The notes under the pieces: generated by a model
The model's database searches: none
Told to the model about the DNA's origin: nothing
What the model saw: the letters and a program-made list of their open reading frames with translations, nothing else
Made by a program: the position numbers and the translations under genes
Part shown: in pieces, positions 28,244-37,876 of the stretch
How positions within the stretch are numbered: position 1 is the first letter of the stretch
How the letters are laid out: each line of letters opens with the position of its first letter
Source: Aquimarina aggregata
GTDB lineage: Bacteria > Bacteroidota > Bacteroidia > Flavobacteriales > Flavobacteriaceae
Direction of reading: 5' to 3'
DNA: 64,000 nt
Assembly: GCF_001632745.1 (NCBI RefSeq)
Contig: NZ_LQRT01000002.1
Span: 558,001 to 622,000, forward strand

Positions 28244-29332
28244 CTAAAATCCAATTCCGCCACCACACTGATTTGCTGTTACATAAATTGTAGCAAAACT
28301 ACTACCATACTGGTTTGTAGTCTTAAGTGTAATCGTATAATTACCTGGTTGATTCGCAATCATTGTTATTTCATGTCCTGGAAAAACGACGGTGTCAACA
28401 AACAAATTGGGAGAATTAGACGTAAGTTCATAAGTGTCTGCTCCTGGAGATACCGGAAGTCTATATGGATCTGATTGTACAAAAACATTGGTACAAATAG
28501 TTGGGTCAGGAAATCTAGTGTATGCTCTTGGTAAACCAACCCAAACAATTGGAAATAAGTATTCTATAGCAGTTATGTCTCCAGAACTAAAATTATCTAT
28601 GGTGCATGCTTGTCCACCATTCATAACAGATTGTGAATCTGTGCTTGGAGTTCCGGGAATTAGAGTTCCAAAAGACTGATTAGTGTGTGTTATACCTAAA
28701 TTATGTCCCAGTTCATGTTGAACATTAGAAATTCTCATGTTTTGAGTAATAGGTCCTCCACAAAACAAATTAGAATTAAAATCTGGATTTATCCAAATTC
28801 CAACACCTGGTAGACCATTAGCTGCAGGAAATTCACCGCGTCCAAAAACATTACTAGCTAAATTAACCCCTGAATCATGCGTATCATACATAATTTGAAT
28901 ATGTGCATTGGCAATAGATGTAGTAACTGTTAAGTTTAAGCTTGAGTTAATAGCATTCCAGCGACCAATTGCAGAAATTGAAGCATTTCTCCAAGCAGTA
29001 TTCATACCTGGATTTAAATAAACATTGATGTCGTTTATTGTTACAGAATTGGGATGTTCTCTTTGTTTTGTATTTGTATTCGAAGGAGAACGATATTTTT
29101 TGTTTTTGTAAAAAGTAATATCGCCGTCGACTAAATAACGATCTCCAAGATCTTCGATAACATTTTCTGAAAACCCCCAATTACGAATACTTTGTAATAC
29201 CGAATCATTTTCTGTAGGGATTTCATTTTGTGTTACATTATCATCTTCTATTAAGTTATCTTCTGAACATCCTGTTAGGATAATGACAAAAAATAAACCT
29301 AATGCAAACAGGTTTTTAAGTGCTTGTTTCAT
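28244..29332 (-). CDS. Metzincin zinc-protease lipoprotein (M57-like)
   Basis: A 362-residue lipoprotein (LTGC lipobox, Cys22). Residues 206-216 spell the metzincin zinc motif HELGHNLGITH, and a later SVMNG (about 30 residues on) serves as the Met-turn. The first ~100 residues look like a propeptide-like segment (DITFYKNKKY). Residues ~275-362 form a C-terminal Ig/PKD-like beta domain (NYTITLKTTNQYG). Family members are surface or secreted proteases. A second metzincin with a different C-terminus is encoded near 55 kb. Confidence 0.88.
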   Translation of the reverse strand: MKQALKNLFALGLFFVIILTGCSEDNLIEDDNVTQNEIPTENDSVLQSIRNWGFSENVIEDLGDRYLVDGDITFYKNKKYRSPSNTNTKQREHPNSVTINDINVYLNPGMNTAWRNASISAIGRWNAINSSLNLTVTTSIANAHIQIMYDTHDSGVNLASNVFGRGEFPAANGLPGVGIWINPDFNSNLFCGGPITQNMRISNVQHELGHNLGITHTNQSFGTLIPGTPSTDSQSVMNGGQACTIDNFSSGDITAIEYLFPIVWVGLPRAYTRFPDPTICTNVFVQSDPYRLPVSPGADTYELTSNSPNLFVDTVVFPGHEITMIANQPGNYTITLKTTNQYGSSFATIYVTANQCGGGIGF

Positions 29333-29707
29333 TTTTAAGAGTATTTATATGACGCCCTACTTTGATTTAAGGAGTGTTCGGGACAAGTAATTCTCCTATA
29401 CTAGTATGTTTTAATTTAAATGAGAATTTTAGTATCGATCGTTATACTAAAAAGGGGTAGGAATGATTAAAAAAGGTTTTTTTAGGAACTAAAAACCCTT
29501 TCATAAGTATAAAGATATTGAATTAAGCATATAACATAGTTAAAGTAATACGAAGAAAAAGTTAAAATCATATTTTAAAATTCTAATCGTTGTTATAATA
29601 ATACTGGCTTTATTAAAAAATAAGAATAAACTATGTTAGAATACTTAAGCTGAATTTATTTAAAAAATGGTTAAATTTGTTTTTTTAGAAATACCAATTT
29701 TTAAATT
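29333..29707. other. Divergent promoter region with two dyads
   Basis: No gene is seen. The stretch separates the metzincin gene from a small secreted-protein gene. A 10-bp palindrome lies at 29398-29407 and a perfect 9-bp inverted repeat at 29427-29435/29444-29452. They could be operator sites or a leader hairpin. A weaker stem lies near 29470-29500. Confidence 0.45.
29672..29679 (+). promoter_or_regulatory. -7 promoter box TAAATTTG
   Basis: An exact TAnnTTTG match 29 bp before the start of the small secreted protein; no clear -33 element. Confidence 0.5.
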
Positions 29708-30052
29708 ATGAAAAATATTCTCTTAACCCTAATCATAGTATTAACTTCTAGTTTTAGTACTATTAGTGCAAATGAAATCAAAGAAGTAGAAGTTAAATTT
29801 AATGGTCAATCAGATAAGGCTTATTATTTTACGACTACAGATACAGAAAAAGTGATGGAAATTACTTTTGTTAGTAAAAAGGCAGTCTCTAAGTATGATC
29901 TAAATAAAAAAGAATATATTGGAAAGACCTTTATAATTACTTATGAGATTGATACGATCGAAGTAGATGACAAATCATCTAAGAGTGATGTAGAAGTAAA
30001 ACAGTTTAAAAAAAGACTTATCTTAATAGATATTAAAGAAAGAAAAATTTAA
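29708..30052 (+). CDS. Small secreted protein, unknown function
   Basis: 114 residues with a clear signal peptide (1-21, ending TISA). The mature part is charged, beta-rich and has no cysteine; KKEYIGKTFIITYEI suggests a small beta-barrel or OB-like fold. I do not recognise a family. It has its own promoter box and a hairpin after the stop, so it is a single-gene unit. Confidence 0.7.
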   Translation: MKNILLTLIIVLTSSFSTISANEIKEVEVKFNGQSDKAYYFTTTDTEKVMEITFVSKKAVSKYDLNKKEYIGKTFIITYEIDTIEVDDKSSKSDVEVKQFKKRLILIDIKERKI

Positions 30053-30076
30053 AAACACTTTTTATAGGTTAAGTGT
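30051..30076. terminator. Short bidirectional terminator-like hairpin
   Basis: A short stem (ACACTT with AAGTGT) flanked by A- and T-runs, between the convergent small-protein and PD40 genes. Confidence 0.5.
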
Positions 30077-30099
30077 CTTTTTATTAGAAATGTAACGTG

Positions 30100-30984
30100 T
30101 TAGATTTTCTTTCTTAACCCTTCTATAAAATCGGCTTTCACCCAATAAATATCTCCCTTTTTTCCGAAAAAGAAATAGTTACCATCAGGTGACACATAGG
30201 GGCCATAACCACGCATATCCCATCCTTTTTCCTTTTTGAAGTATGCACTAAAAGGAATGGGCATAGACCATTTGTGCTTAACTTTAAAGGTTATATGAAA
30301 TTGATTTGACCAATTTAGTGGCATAAATATGATGTAGTCGTTATCTGGTGAAACAAAAAACTCTACAATTGGATTAAGCATATAGGGGAGTGGTTTAGGA
30401 GCAGTTATTTTGCCATTAATAATTTTAGCAGAATATGCCACACGATCAAATCTGTCATGAAAGTAAAACGTACTATCTTTTGTTATTTGTGCAAGTCCAA
30501 ACCCCTCTTTAGCGGTTACATTTGGGGATATCACTTTTAGTGTTGACCATTCGTTATTTTTCTTTTTAGAAAAAACGATTTGTCCAGTGACTCCTTTTTT
30601 TGTAGGTTTTATAGGTTGTTCCATGTATAGAATATTTCCATCAGGGTTAAATATTGGATAACCTGCTATTACTTTTCTTGAAAATACTGCTGTATCTGGA
30701 GTAGACCATTTAGAATTTTCGAATTTGGAATACATGGTACGAGGTTTAAAATAATTATTATTTCCATCAGGATGTCTTCCAAAAAATACTTCCTTACCAT
30801 CAGGTGAAAAACATATTTTTTCTTCCCATCTGTCATCTAATGAAACAATTCCTTTTGCAAAAATTACAATAGAATCATTTGGAGGGGGTACAGCGTTAAA
30901 ATAGTTTATAGTATTGTGATCTTGCCCAATACCTTGATAAAAAAGTATTATTAATGAAATTAATGTAAAGAATTTAGTTTTCAT
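30100..30984 (-). CDS. Secreted PD40 (TolB-like) beta-propeller protein
   Basis: 294 residues with a signal peptide (1-21). At least four blades carry the PD40 signature: FSPDGKEVFFGRHPDG, FNPDGNILYMEQP, VSPDNDYIIFMPL and VSPDGNYFFFGKKGDIYW. Such small propellers bind peptides or glycans in the periplasm. No catalytic domain is attached. Monocistronic. Confidence 0.85.
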   Translation of the reverse strand: MKTKFFTLISLIILFYQGIGQDHNTINYFNAVPPPNDSIVIFAKGIVSLDDRWEEKICFSPDGKEVFFGRHPDGNNNYFKPRTMYSKFENSKWSTPDTAVFSRKVIAGYPIFNPDGNILYMEQPIKPTKKGVTGQIVFSKKKNNEWSTLKVISPNVTAKEGFGLAQITKDSTFYFHDRFDRVAYSAKIINGKITAPKPLPYMLNPIVEFFVSPDNDYIIFMPLNWSNQFHITFKVKHKWSMPIPFSAYFKKEKGWDMRGYGPYVSPDGNYFFFGKKGDIYWVKADFIEGLRKKI

Positions 30985-31243
30985 AATTGGTTACTATTTT
31001 TATATAATAGACAAATTTACAGGGGTTTGTACTGAAAAAGAGATCATATCACTTATATACTATAACAAATAGTTAAGTGCCGGTTTTGTAGGTATAGTCC
31101 TGTATACGTTAGAATTATATTAATCAAAAGTTAAACTATTATATATTGATAGTAATAGTGTTATATTTATGTTGTATAACTTTCATTGTTAAGTAGTTGT
31201 GCTGTTTATTTTAAATAGCTCGTTCACCCTAAAGAATATAACT

Positions 31244-32065
31244 ATGCATACTAAACAATCATATTTTAAATATCGTTTATTAGTATTAATGGATTTATCA
31301 AAAGCTTCTCTTGTAGCATTAGATAATGCAATACAATTGGCAGAAGTGGTTAATGGTAATGTAGAAGTTTTTCATGTGAAGGCACCTACAGATGTAGTTA
31401 GATACGAAAATCAATATTCTGCAATCACCGAGATTCATGAAGATTATCATAATACAATGTTAAGATTACGAAATATTATTACTAATGCAGAAAAGAAAAA
31501 CCATATCCATATTAAATATCAAATGGCATATGGTAATATTAAAATAGCTATTAAAGAACATATTGATAAAGTACAACCTGATATTATTCTTTTAGGTAAA
31601 AGAAAATCCAAATTCATTGACTTTTTAAGTAACGGTATTACCAAATTTGTTTTAAAACACAGTACATCCAATATTCTTATAGCAGGAGAAAGTTATAGAT
31701 TTCATTCATATTCGGATATTTCATTAGGGATATACGGTAAAACTTTGAGAAAACATGGTTTTCAAATTATAAATGATTTAAATCAGAAAGGAACAAAACC
31801 AACTCGTATTTTTAATATAGGTAATAAAAAAGAATCAGAAAATGAATTGTTGCCTAATAAAAGAAATGTTGTATCCTATGTTTTTTCTGAAGGTGCTAAT
31901 ACTTTAGATGCTATAGCTTCTTATGTCTCTAAAACGAATACGCAATTATTTTGTATACCAAGAAATTCTACAAATGATCGTACTTTATTAAAATTAGGTA
32001 AGGTAGAAACTCCAATAAAAGGAGTAATAAATAAATTAAATATCCCAATACTTTTTTTGAGATAA
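31244..32065 (+). CDS. Universal stress protein family protein
   Basis: Starting at ATG 31244 the protein has 273 residues. The first ~145 form a UspA-like alpha/beta fold (YRLLVLMDLSKASLVALDNA, then PDIILLGKR and SNILIAGE). The usual Gly-x2-Gly-x9-Gly-Ser ATP loop is not preserved, so it may not bind ATP. The second half looks like a degenerate repeat. These proteins act as cytosolic stress modulators. A terminator follows. Confidence 0.8.
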   Translation: MHTKQSYFKYRLLVLMDLSKASLVALDNAIQLAEVVNGNVEVFHVKAPTDVVRYENQYSAITEIHEDYHNTMLRLRNIITNAEKKNHIHIKYQMAYGNIKIAIKEHIDKVQPDIILLGKRKSKFIDFLSNGITKFVLKHSTSNILIAGESYRFHSYSDISLGIYGKTLRKHGFQIINDLNQKGTKPTRIFNIGNKKESENELLPNKRNVVSYVFSEGANTLDAIASYVSKTNTQLFCIPRNSTNDRTLLKLGKVETPIKGVINKLNIPILFLR

Positions 32066-32110
32066 TCATGAATAAGTAAAACGTAATACTGGATTATTGA
32101 TACGTTGTCA

Positions 32111-32141
32111 GCACCTTGTTTATAATAAGCAAGGTGTTTTT
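32111..32141 (+). terminator. Rho-independent terminator
   Basis: An 11-bp stem (32112-32122 with 32126-32136, one G-T pair) with a 3-nt loop and a following T5 run, ~45 bp after the universal stress protein gene. Confidence 0.85.
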
Positions 32142-32293
32142 ATTTGTGTTATACCTAACTTGAACATAAAACGATTTAAATTGTATTTGTTTTACCCTAG
32201 TAATGGTCTAATTTATATGATCTGAAAAAATAATTTAAATTTTTTGTGCTTTTTTAATATTAGCAAACACTAATAGAGTATAACTGATTTTTA

Positions 32294-32779
32294 ATGAATA
32301 AAGAAGAAACATTTATTAGATTGATAAAAAAGAATGAAGGGATCATTTATAAGATTACTAAAGTATATACCCATACTAGTAATGATCAAAAAGATCTATA
32401 TCAGGAGATTGTTTATCAACTATGGAAAGGGTTCGATTCTTTTAGAGGAGATGCTAAAGTGAGTACATGGATGTATAGTATTGCTTTAAATACGGCGTTG
32501 TTATATTCAAAAAAAGAAAAGAGAAGAGGATATAATATATCTCTGGACAATGTATTTCTAAAAGAAGAGAATTATGATCCTGTACTCGAAGAACGACTGA
32601 AAATAGTGTATTCTCAAATAAAAAATTTAGGAGATATAGATAAAGGAATCATCATTTTATTTCTAGAAGGAAAAAAGTATGAAGAAATTTCAAAGATTAC
32701 AGGACTAACAGTAAGTAATGTGGGTACCCGGATGGGAAGAATAAAGGAAAAGTTAAAGACATACATCATTAAAAAATAA
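32294..32779 (+). CDS. ECF-type RNA polymerase sigma factor 1
   Basis: 161 residues with sigma region 2 (DLYQEIVYQLWKGFDSFRGD and STWMYSIALNTAL, ~35-75) and region 4 (GKKYEEISKITGLTVSNVGTR, ~120-145). It is followed after 4 bp by a membrane protein gene, an arrangement typical of ECF factors held by a membrane-bound antagonist. Target promoters not determinable here. Confidence 0.93.
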   Translation: MNKEETFIRLIKKNEGIIYKITKVYTHTSNDQKDLYQEIVYQLWKGFDSFRGDAKVSTWMYSIALNTALLYSKKEKRRGYNISLDNVFLKEENYDPVLEERLKIVYSQIKNLGDIDKGIIILFLEGKKYEEISKITGLTVSNVGTRMGRIKEKLKTYIIKK

Positions 32780-32783
32780 GCAT

Positions 32784-33398
32784 ATGGAATTGGAAGAAAT
32801 GCAAGCAATATGGTCCCAAATGAGTGATCAAATTGAAAATCAAAAAAAATTAACAAACAAACTTATTATGGAAATGACGCAAGAACGATTTAAAAATAAA
32901 ATAGGAATAATTTCAAAATATGAAGGTATGGGAGCATTAATATGCTTTGCAGCGGCTATTTTAATCCTATTTCAACTTTCAAAACTAGACACATGGTACC
33001 TTTTAATATCTGGTATTTTTACTATAGCTTACTTGATATTTTTACCTATTTATATTTTAAGATCTATTAATACTATGAAGCGGATAAATATTATCTCTAA
33101 TACGTATAAAGAAACTCTTATAGAGTACGCAAAGAATAGAAAACAGTTTTTGTTTTCGCAACGATTAGGGATATACCTAAACTTTATCTTAATGATAGTA
33201 AGTCTTCCCGTTATTATAAAACTTTTTAAAGATGAAGATATTTTTGTTACTAATGTTGAAGTGTTGTACTGGTATATCCCTATCATGACTCTATTTTTAA
33301 TTTTCTTTTCTAAGTGGGGATATGGTAAATACAAACGACTAACTGCTTCTGCAACAAAAATCCTAGAGGAGCTTCAGGAACCCAAAACTTTGAGTTAG
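32784..33398 (+). CDS. Membrane protein, putative anti-sigma partner 1
   Basis: 204 residues: an N-terminal cytoplasmic helix (LEEMQAIWSQMSDQIENQKK) and about four membrane helices (~52-71, 76-95, 126-143, 158-175). The N-terminal segment is common in proteins encoded directly after ECF sigma factors in Flavobacteriaceae. No zinc-type anti-sigma motif is present. Role as antagonist is inferred from position. Confidence 0.75.
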   Translation: MELEEMQAIWSQMSDQIENQKKLTNKLIMEMTQERFKNKIGIISKYEGMGALICFAAAILILFQLSKLDTWYLLISGIFTIAYLIFLPIYILRSINTMKRINIISNTYKETLIEYAKNRKQFLFSQRLGIYLNFILMIVSLPVIIKLFKDEDIFVTNVEVLYWYIPIMTLFLIFFSKWGYGKYKRLTASATKILEELQEPKTLS

Positions 33399-33491
33399 AA
33401 AAAGAAACTTAATCACTACAAAAAATAAAGTTTAAAAAATAGCCAAAAAAGTTGGCAGGATACACTACACACTATTTTTAAAATTATAAGT

Positions 33492-34892
33492 ATGAAAACT
33501 AGATATATAACAATCATTTTCTTATTTTTTTCATTAGTTTCATTTTCCCAGGAAATCAAAGGAATCTGGAGCGGAGGGATAAATGTAGGAGAAAATAAAA
33601 CCATAAATTTCACTTTTACAATTACCAAAGAAGGACAAAGTTATAGCACGATAATAGACATTCCGACTCAAAGAATTAAAGGAATAAAAGCACAATCAAC
33701 AAATTATAAAAGAGATAGTCTGATTATTGATTTTTCTAATGTTGGAATGTTCTATAAAGGAGTTTTTAAAACCAACTACAGTGAAATCAAAGGAAGGATT
33801 ACAGAAGGGCTAAATTCTTTTGTATTAAATCTAAAGCGAGATAAAATAAAAACTAATAATACATTAAATAGACCACAAGAACCTATCAAACCCTATCCAT
33901 ATTTAGAAGAAAATGTTTATTTCGAAAATAATAAAGATCAAATACGTTTAGCAGGTACGTTAACAAAACCATTTGGAAATAAAAAATTTCCTGTTGTAAT
34001 TTTGATAAGTGGAAGTGGCCCTCAAGATAGAGATGAAACCATATCAAAGCATAAACCATTTTTGATTCTTGCCGATTACTTAACAAGAAAAGGAATAGCT
34101 GTATTACGATATGATGATCGTGGATTTGGAGAGTCAAAAGGAATACATTCAGAAGCAACAACATATGACTTTGCAACAGATGTATTGAGTGCTGTTAAGT
34201 ATCTGAAATCACGCAATGATATAGACAAAAATGCAATAGGACTTATTGGTCATAGTGAAGGCGCAATTATAGCACCTTTAGCAGCTAATAAATCAAAAGA
34301 TGTAGCTTTTATCATATCGTTAGCCGGTACAGGTATTTCGGGAACAGAACTTTCTATAATGCAATCAAAAACGTTACGACCATTTCCTGTACTTGATGAA
34401 AAAATATATGAACAGGCAATTAGGCGAGCTATAGAAATAGCAAAACAGGATAAAAAAATACCTATTATCAAATTAGAATTAAAAAAACATTATCAAGAAA
34501 CCATTGCGCCAATACTTAAAAACCTAAGTGTTCCCGATATAGAGATAGATAGAATATTAAATAGTCTTGTAGCCATGCGTACTACAAAATGGGTACGATA
34601 TTTTTATGAGTATAATCCTGCGGTAGAATACGAAAAATTAAACATACCCGTTTTATCCTTAAATGGGAGTCTTGATACCCAGGTTCCGGCTAAAATAAAT
34701 CAAGCTGGATTGCGACAAGCGTTGATAAAAGGAAAAAATAAAGATTTTAAAATTATTGAACTAGAAGGTTTAAATCATTTGTTTCAAAATGCAAAAACAG
34801 GTAATATGAATGAATACTCAGAAATAGAAGAAACATTCTCTTCTAAAGCTCTTGCTATATTATCTGATTGGATTTTGACTCGTGTAGAATAG
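33492..34892 (+). CDS. Secreted alpha/beta hydrolase
   Basis: 466 residues with a signal peptide (1-20). An N-terminal ~110-residue beta domain precedes the hydrolase fold. The oxyanion region SGSGPQDRDE, the nucleophile elbow GHSEGA (Ser255), a late LNGSLDTQVPA (acid) and LEGLNHLFQ (His) make a complete Ser-Asp-His triad. This layout is common to secreted dipeptidyl-peptidase/esterase-like enzymes of Bacteroidota. It may belong to the sigma operon, being 94 bp downstream. Confidence 0.9.
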   Translation: MKTRYITIIFLFFSLVSFSQEIKGIWSGGINVGENKTINFTFTITKEGQSYSTIIDIPTQRIKGIKAQSTNYKRDSLIIDFSNVGMFYKGVFKTNYSEIKGRITEGLNSFVLNLKRDKIKTNNTLNRPQEPIKPYPYLEENVYFENNKDQIRLAGTLTKPFGNKKFPVVILISGSGPQDRDETISKHKPFLILADYLTRKGIAVLRYDDRGFGESKGIHSEATTYDFATDVLSAVKYLKSRNDIDKNAIGLIGHSEGAIIAPLAANKSKDVAFIISLAGTGISGTELSIMQSKTLRPFPVLDEKIYEQAIRRAIEIAKQDKKIPIIKLELKKHYQETIAPILKNLSVPDIEIDRILNSLVAMRTTKWVRYFYEYNPAVEYEKLNIPVLSLNGSLDTQVPAKINQAGLRQALIKGKNKDFKIIELEGLNHLFQNAKTGNMNEYSEIEETFSSKALAILSDWILTRVE

Positions 34893-34986
34893 TATAATTC
34901 TAATAGAGATAGTTTTACTAAAATTGAAGGGGTATAGATATCAATAATAAATTTATACTTTATATATTTACTTCTTTTCAATTTAA

Positions 34987-36033
34987 ATGGATTTAGAACA
35001 GCAATTACTATTTCTTTTTAGTGCGTTAGGAGCTTTTAATGGATTTTTTTTAAGTATTTATTTTGCGTTTTTCTCAAAAAAGAAACTTATATCCAATTAT
35101 TTCCTTGCTGCTCTTTTACTTATGCTTAGTATACGTATTATTAAATCAGTGTTTTTTTATTTTAATCCTAATTTATCAGAAGTTTTTATACAAATAGGAT
35201 TATCAGCATGCGTATTGATAGGTCCGTTTTTATATTTATATAGTACGGCTATAGTACAGCATAATAAAATAAATAGTAGCTGGATGTTTCATGTTATTCC
35301 TGCTATTTTAATAGTAACAATACTAGGACTAGTATACCCATATTGGTCATATAAACGTCTATGGTCTGGCACAATCGTAAGGTTAATCTATTTACAATGG
35401 TTGATCTATATTGTAATAACAGGGATATGCTTAAAAGATGTTTTAAAGAAACTAGTCTCTAAGAATGTAAAAATAAAAGATCTCGAAATTTGGATGATCA
35501 GTATTTTTGTCGGAGTTACCATTATTTGGATTGGGTATAATATAGGATCATACACATCATATATCGTTGGTGCTTTTTCCTTTTCATTTGTATTTTACCT
35601 TTTAGTTTTATTTTGGGTTTTTAGACGAAAAAAGAATTTCTTGTTTTTTGAAGAACATATAAAATATGCAAATAAAAAAATTCATAATAGTGAAGCGGAA
35701 TCTCTTCAAAAACGTTTAGATGATATTATTGTAGAAAAAGAACTATTTAAAAACTCAAACTTAAAACTAAATGATGTGGCAGGTCAATTAAACATTGTTC
35801 CACATTATCTTTCTCAATTTTTAAATGATAATTTAAACAAAAGTTTTTCTGTATTTATTAATGAATATAGAATCGAAGAAGCTAAACGATTGTTGTTAAA
35901 TCCAAATAACAAATATACAACCGAGGCTATAGGGTATGAATGTGGATTCAATTCTAAATCTACATTCTTTACTACTTTTAAAAAGATAACGGGTGTTACA
36001 CCAACAAAATTCAAAAATAACGCTAATCCCTAG
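34987..36033 (+). CDS. Membrane-bound AraC-type regulator
   Basis: 348 residues: about seven membrane helices (to ~215), then a charged linker and a C-terminal AraC-type HTH (~250-346, with DVAGQLNIVPHYLSQFLND, IGYECGFNSKSTFFTTFKK and GVTPTKFK). A DNA-binding domain on a membrane anchor suggests a one-component sensor of envelope signals. The genes directly downstream (DJ-1-like lipoprotein onward) are possible targets. Confidence 0.9.
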   Translation: MDLEQQLLFLFSALGAFNGFFLSIYFAFFSKKKLISNYFLAALLLMLSIRIIKSVFFYFNPNLSEVFIQIGLSACVLIGPFLYLYSTAIVQHNKINSSWMFHVIPAILIVTILGLVYPYWSYKRLWSGTIVRLIYLQWLIYIVITGICLKDVLKKLVSKNVKIKDLEIWMISIFVGVTIIWIGYNIGSYTSYIVGAFSFSFVFYLLVLFWVFRRKKNFLFFEEHIKYANKKIHNSEAESLQKRLDDIIVEKELFKNSNLKLNDVAGQLNIVPHYLSQFLNDNLNKSFSVFINEYRIEEAKRLLLNPNNKYTTEAIGYECGFNSKSTFFTTFKKITGVTPTKFKNNANP

Positions 36034-36055
36034 TATAGACATTCGGTACTGAATT

Positions 36056-36078
36056 ATAAATCCGAACTTCGGTTTTAT
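36056..36078 (+). terminator. Small hairpin after the membrane AraC gene
   Basis: A CCGA/TCGG core flanked by A/T pairs (36056-36065 with 36069-36078, one mismatch), 22 bp after the stop codon. Confidence 0.4.
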
Positions 36079-36134
36079 AACATCAAATCTATAACTTCAT
36101 TAGATATTTCAAATTGCTTTAAAATTAGTAGCAC

Positions 36135-36899
36135 ATGAGAAATATTTGTATTGTGGTATTCATCATCTTGATATTATCAGGATGTACAATGTCTCAAAAT
36201 AATACAACAAAGAAACCTAAAATTTTATTTGTAACTTCAAATCAACATACATATGGTAGTACAGAGATGAATACTGCCAATCATTTTGCAGAAATAGTAT
36301 TGGCTTATGATGTGCTTATCAAAGCAGGTTTTCAAGTTGATTTTGTGAGCCCAAACGGAGGGGCTATTCCTATTGGCTACTTAAAAACTTCAGACAGTAT
36401 CCAGAAAAAGTATATTTATGATGCTAAGTTTATGAATCTTCTTAAACATACACTTACACCAGATATGATTAATGTTTCATCATATAAAGCCGTATATTAT
36501 AGTGGTGGTGGTGCGGCAATGTTTGGTGTTCCTGAAAATAAAAGAATACAAGATATTACCATGAAAATTTATGAAAACAATGGTGTTATATCAGCAGTTT
36601 GTCATGGTACTGCAGGAATAATAAATCTAAAAGACCCCAGTGGAGAATATGTCTATAAAGGAAAAAAGATAAATGGTTTTCCGGATATGTTTGAGAATAA
36701 AGACGCAAAATACTATCAAGAGTTTCCATTTTCTATAGAAGAAACTATAAATCAAAACGGAGGTGATTTTATCTATTCTAAGCATGGTTGGGATGCATAT
36801 CATAAGGTTGATGGTAGAATAATCACAGGACAAGATCCAACGGCTTCTATTGTTGTGGCTCAAAAAATAGTAGAAACACTCAAAAAACAAGAAAATTAA
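36135..36899 (+). CDS. DJ-1/PfpI-family lipoprotein
   Basis: 254 residues. The N-terminus ends in LSGC (Cys17), a lipobox, which is unusual because DJ-1 proteins are normally cytosolic. The core has the nucleophile elbow SAVCHGTAG with Cys156-His157 and YYSGGGAAMFG upstream, as in Hsp31-type type-1 glutamine amidotransferase-like proteins. Family activities include glyoxalase III, chaperone and peptidase. It heads a run of secreted NTF2-fold genes with short spacers. Confidence 0.85.
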   Translation: MRNICIVVFIILILSGCTMSQNNTTKKPKILFVTSNQHTYGSTEMNTANHFAEIVLAYDVLIKAGFQVDFVSPNGGAIPIGYLKTSDSIQKKYIYDAKFMNLLKHTLTPDMINVSSYKAVYYSGGGAAMFGVPENKRIQDITMKIYENNGVISAVCHGTAGIINLKDPSGEYVYKGKKINGFPDMFENKDAKYYQEFPFSIEETINQNGGDFIYSKHGWDAYHKVDGRIITGQDPTASIVVAQKIVETLKKQEN

Positions 36900-36917
36900 T
36901 ACATTAAAACTTAAGAC

Positions 36918-37334
36918 ATGAAAAAAACAATTTTTACAGTACTACTTTTTATTTTAGGTACAATAGCAACCTATGCTCAAACTCCTGAGCATGATCAGGT
37001 AAAAGCAACAGTATCTTATTATTTAGAAGGGGGAACAAACAATGATTTTGAAACATTGAAGAAAGCTTTTCATAAAGATGCCACCATGAAATTTATTTCT
37101 AATGCGGGGTATAAAGAGGTAAATGCACTAGAGTTTTTTAAAAAGGCAATAAAGCCGGGTCCAAAACAAAATAGAAAAACAAAAGTGGTCTCTATAGATG
37201 TAGAGGGTACTTCGGCTCAGGCAAAACTAAGAATCGATTATGATACTTTTGCCTTTATTGATTTTATGAATTTGCTTAAGATCGATGGAGAGTGGAAAAT
37301 AGTCAACAAAATATTTTATAGATCAAAGAAGTAA
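36918..37334 (+). CDS. Secreted NTF2-like (putative lumazine-binding) protein
   Basis: 138 residues with a signal peptide (ending TYAQ, ~21). The mature part has the NTF2-like fold pattern: VKATVSYYLEGGTNNDFETLKKAFHKDATM and a C-terminal DGEWKIVNKIFYR strand pair. These domains are ligand pockets without a fixed reaction. Starts 18 bp after the DJ-1-like gene, so it is in the same operon. Confidence 0.8.
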   Translation: MKKTIFTVLLFILGTIATYAQTPEHDQVKATVSYYLEGGTNNDFETLKKAFHKDATMKFISNAGYKEVNALEFFKKAIKPGPKQNRKTKVVSIDVEGTSAQAKLRIDYDTFAFIDFMNLLKIDGEWKIVNKIFYRSKK

Positions 37335-37362
37335 TATCATCAAATTTAAATCACGAACAGTA

Positions 37363-37812
37363 ATGAAATCAATACAAACTTTATTTATCATAATGTTAAT
37401 GTATAATCTGGGGTTTAGTCAGATATACAACGGAGATAAAAATGACATCAATATAATTTTAAAGAATGCTCAAAATTTCTCGAAGTATGTAATGGCTTCA
37501 GATTATGATATGATCGGAAAATCGTACACTAAAGACGCTAAAATATTTCCTAGCAAAAGTAAAATTATTGAAGGTACAGAATCGATTGTAAAATATTGGG
37601 AATTGCCAAAAGATGTGCAAATTAAATACCATAAGATTGAACCTAGTGAAATTACCATTGTAGACGATACAGCCTATGATTATGGATATTATGAAGGTAA
37701 AACCAAAAAAAGTAATGATAAAGAAATCTCCTGGAAGGGCAAATATGTGATTGTTTGGAAAAAGATTGGTGATGATTGGAAAATGTATTTAGATATTTGG
37801 AACGGTATTTAA
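37363..37812 (+). CDS. Secreted SnoaL/DUF4440-like protein
   Basis: 149 residues with a signal peptide (1-20, ending GFSQ). A second, divergent NTF2-like fold (YTKDAKIFPSKSKIIEGTESIVKYW, then GKYVIVWKKIGDDWKMYLDIW). Probably cotranscribed with the previous gene. Function unknown. Confidence 0.78.
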   Translation: MKSIQTLFIIMLMYNLGFSQIYNGDKNDINIILKNAQNFSKYVMASDYDMIGKSYTKDAKIFPSKSKIIEGTESIVKYWELPKDVQIKYHKIEPSEITIVDDTAYDYGYYEGKTKKSNDKEISWKGKYVIVWKKIGDDWKMYLDIWNGI

Positions 37813-37876
37813 TCATATCATAAAGGATTGTACTATTTTTATATTTCAATTTTGGTAAATATAAATGCATAACAAT

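Noticed and set aside
28434..28679. 81-codon frame on the plus strand
   Set aside because: Antisense shadow inside the metzincin gene.
30100..30984. TolB of the Tol-Pal system
   Set aside because: It shares PD40 blades but is too short, lacks the N-terminal TolB domain and has no tol/pal neighbours.
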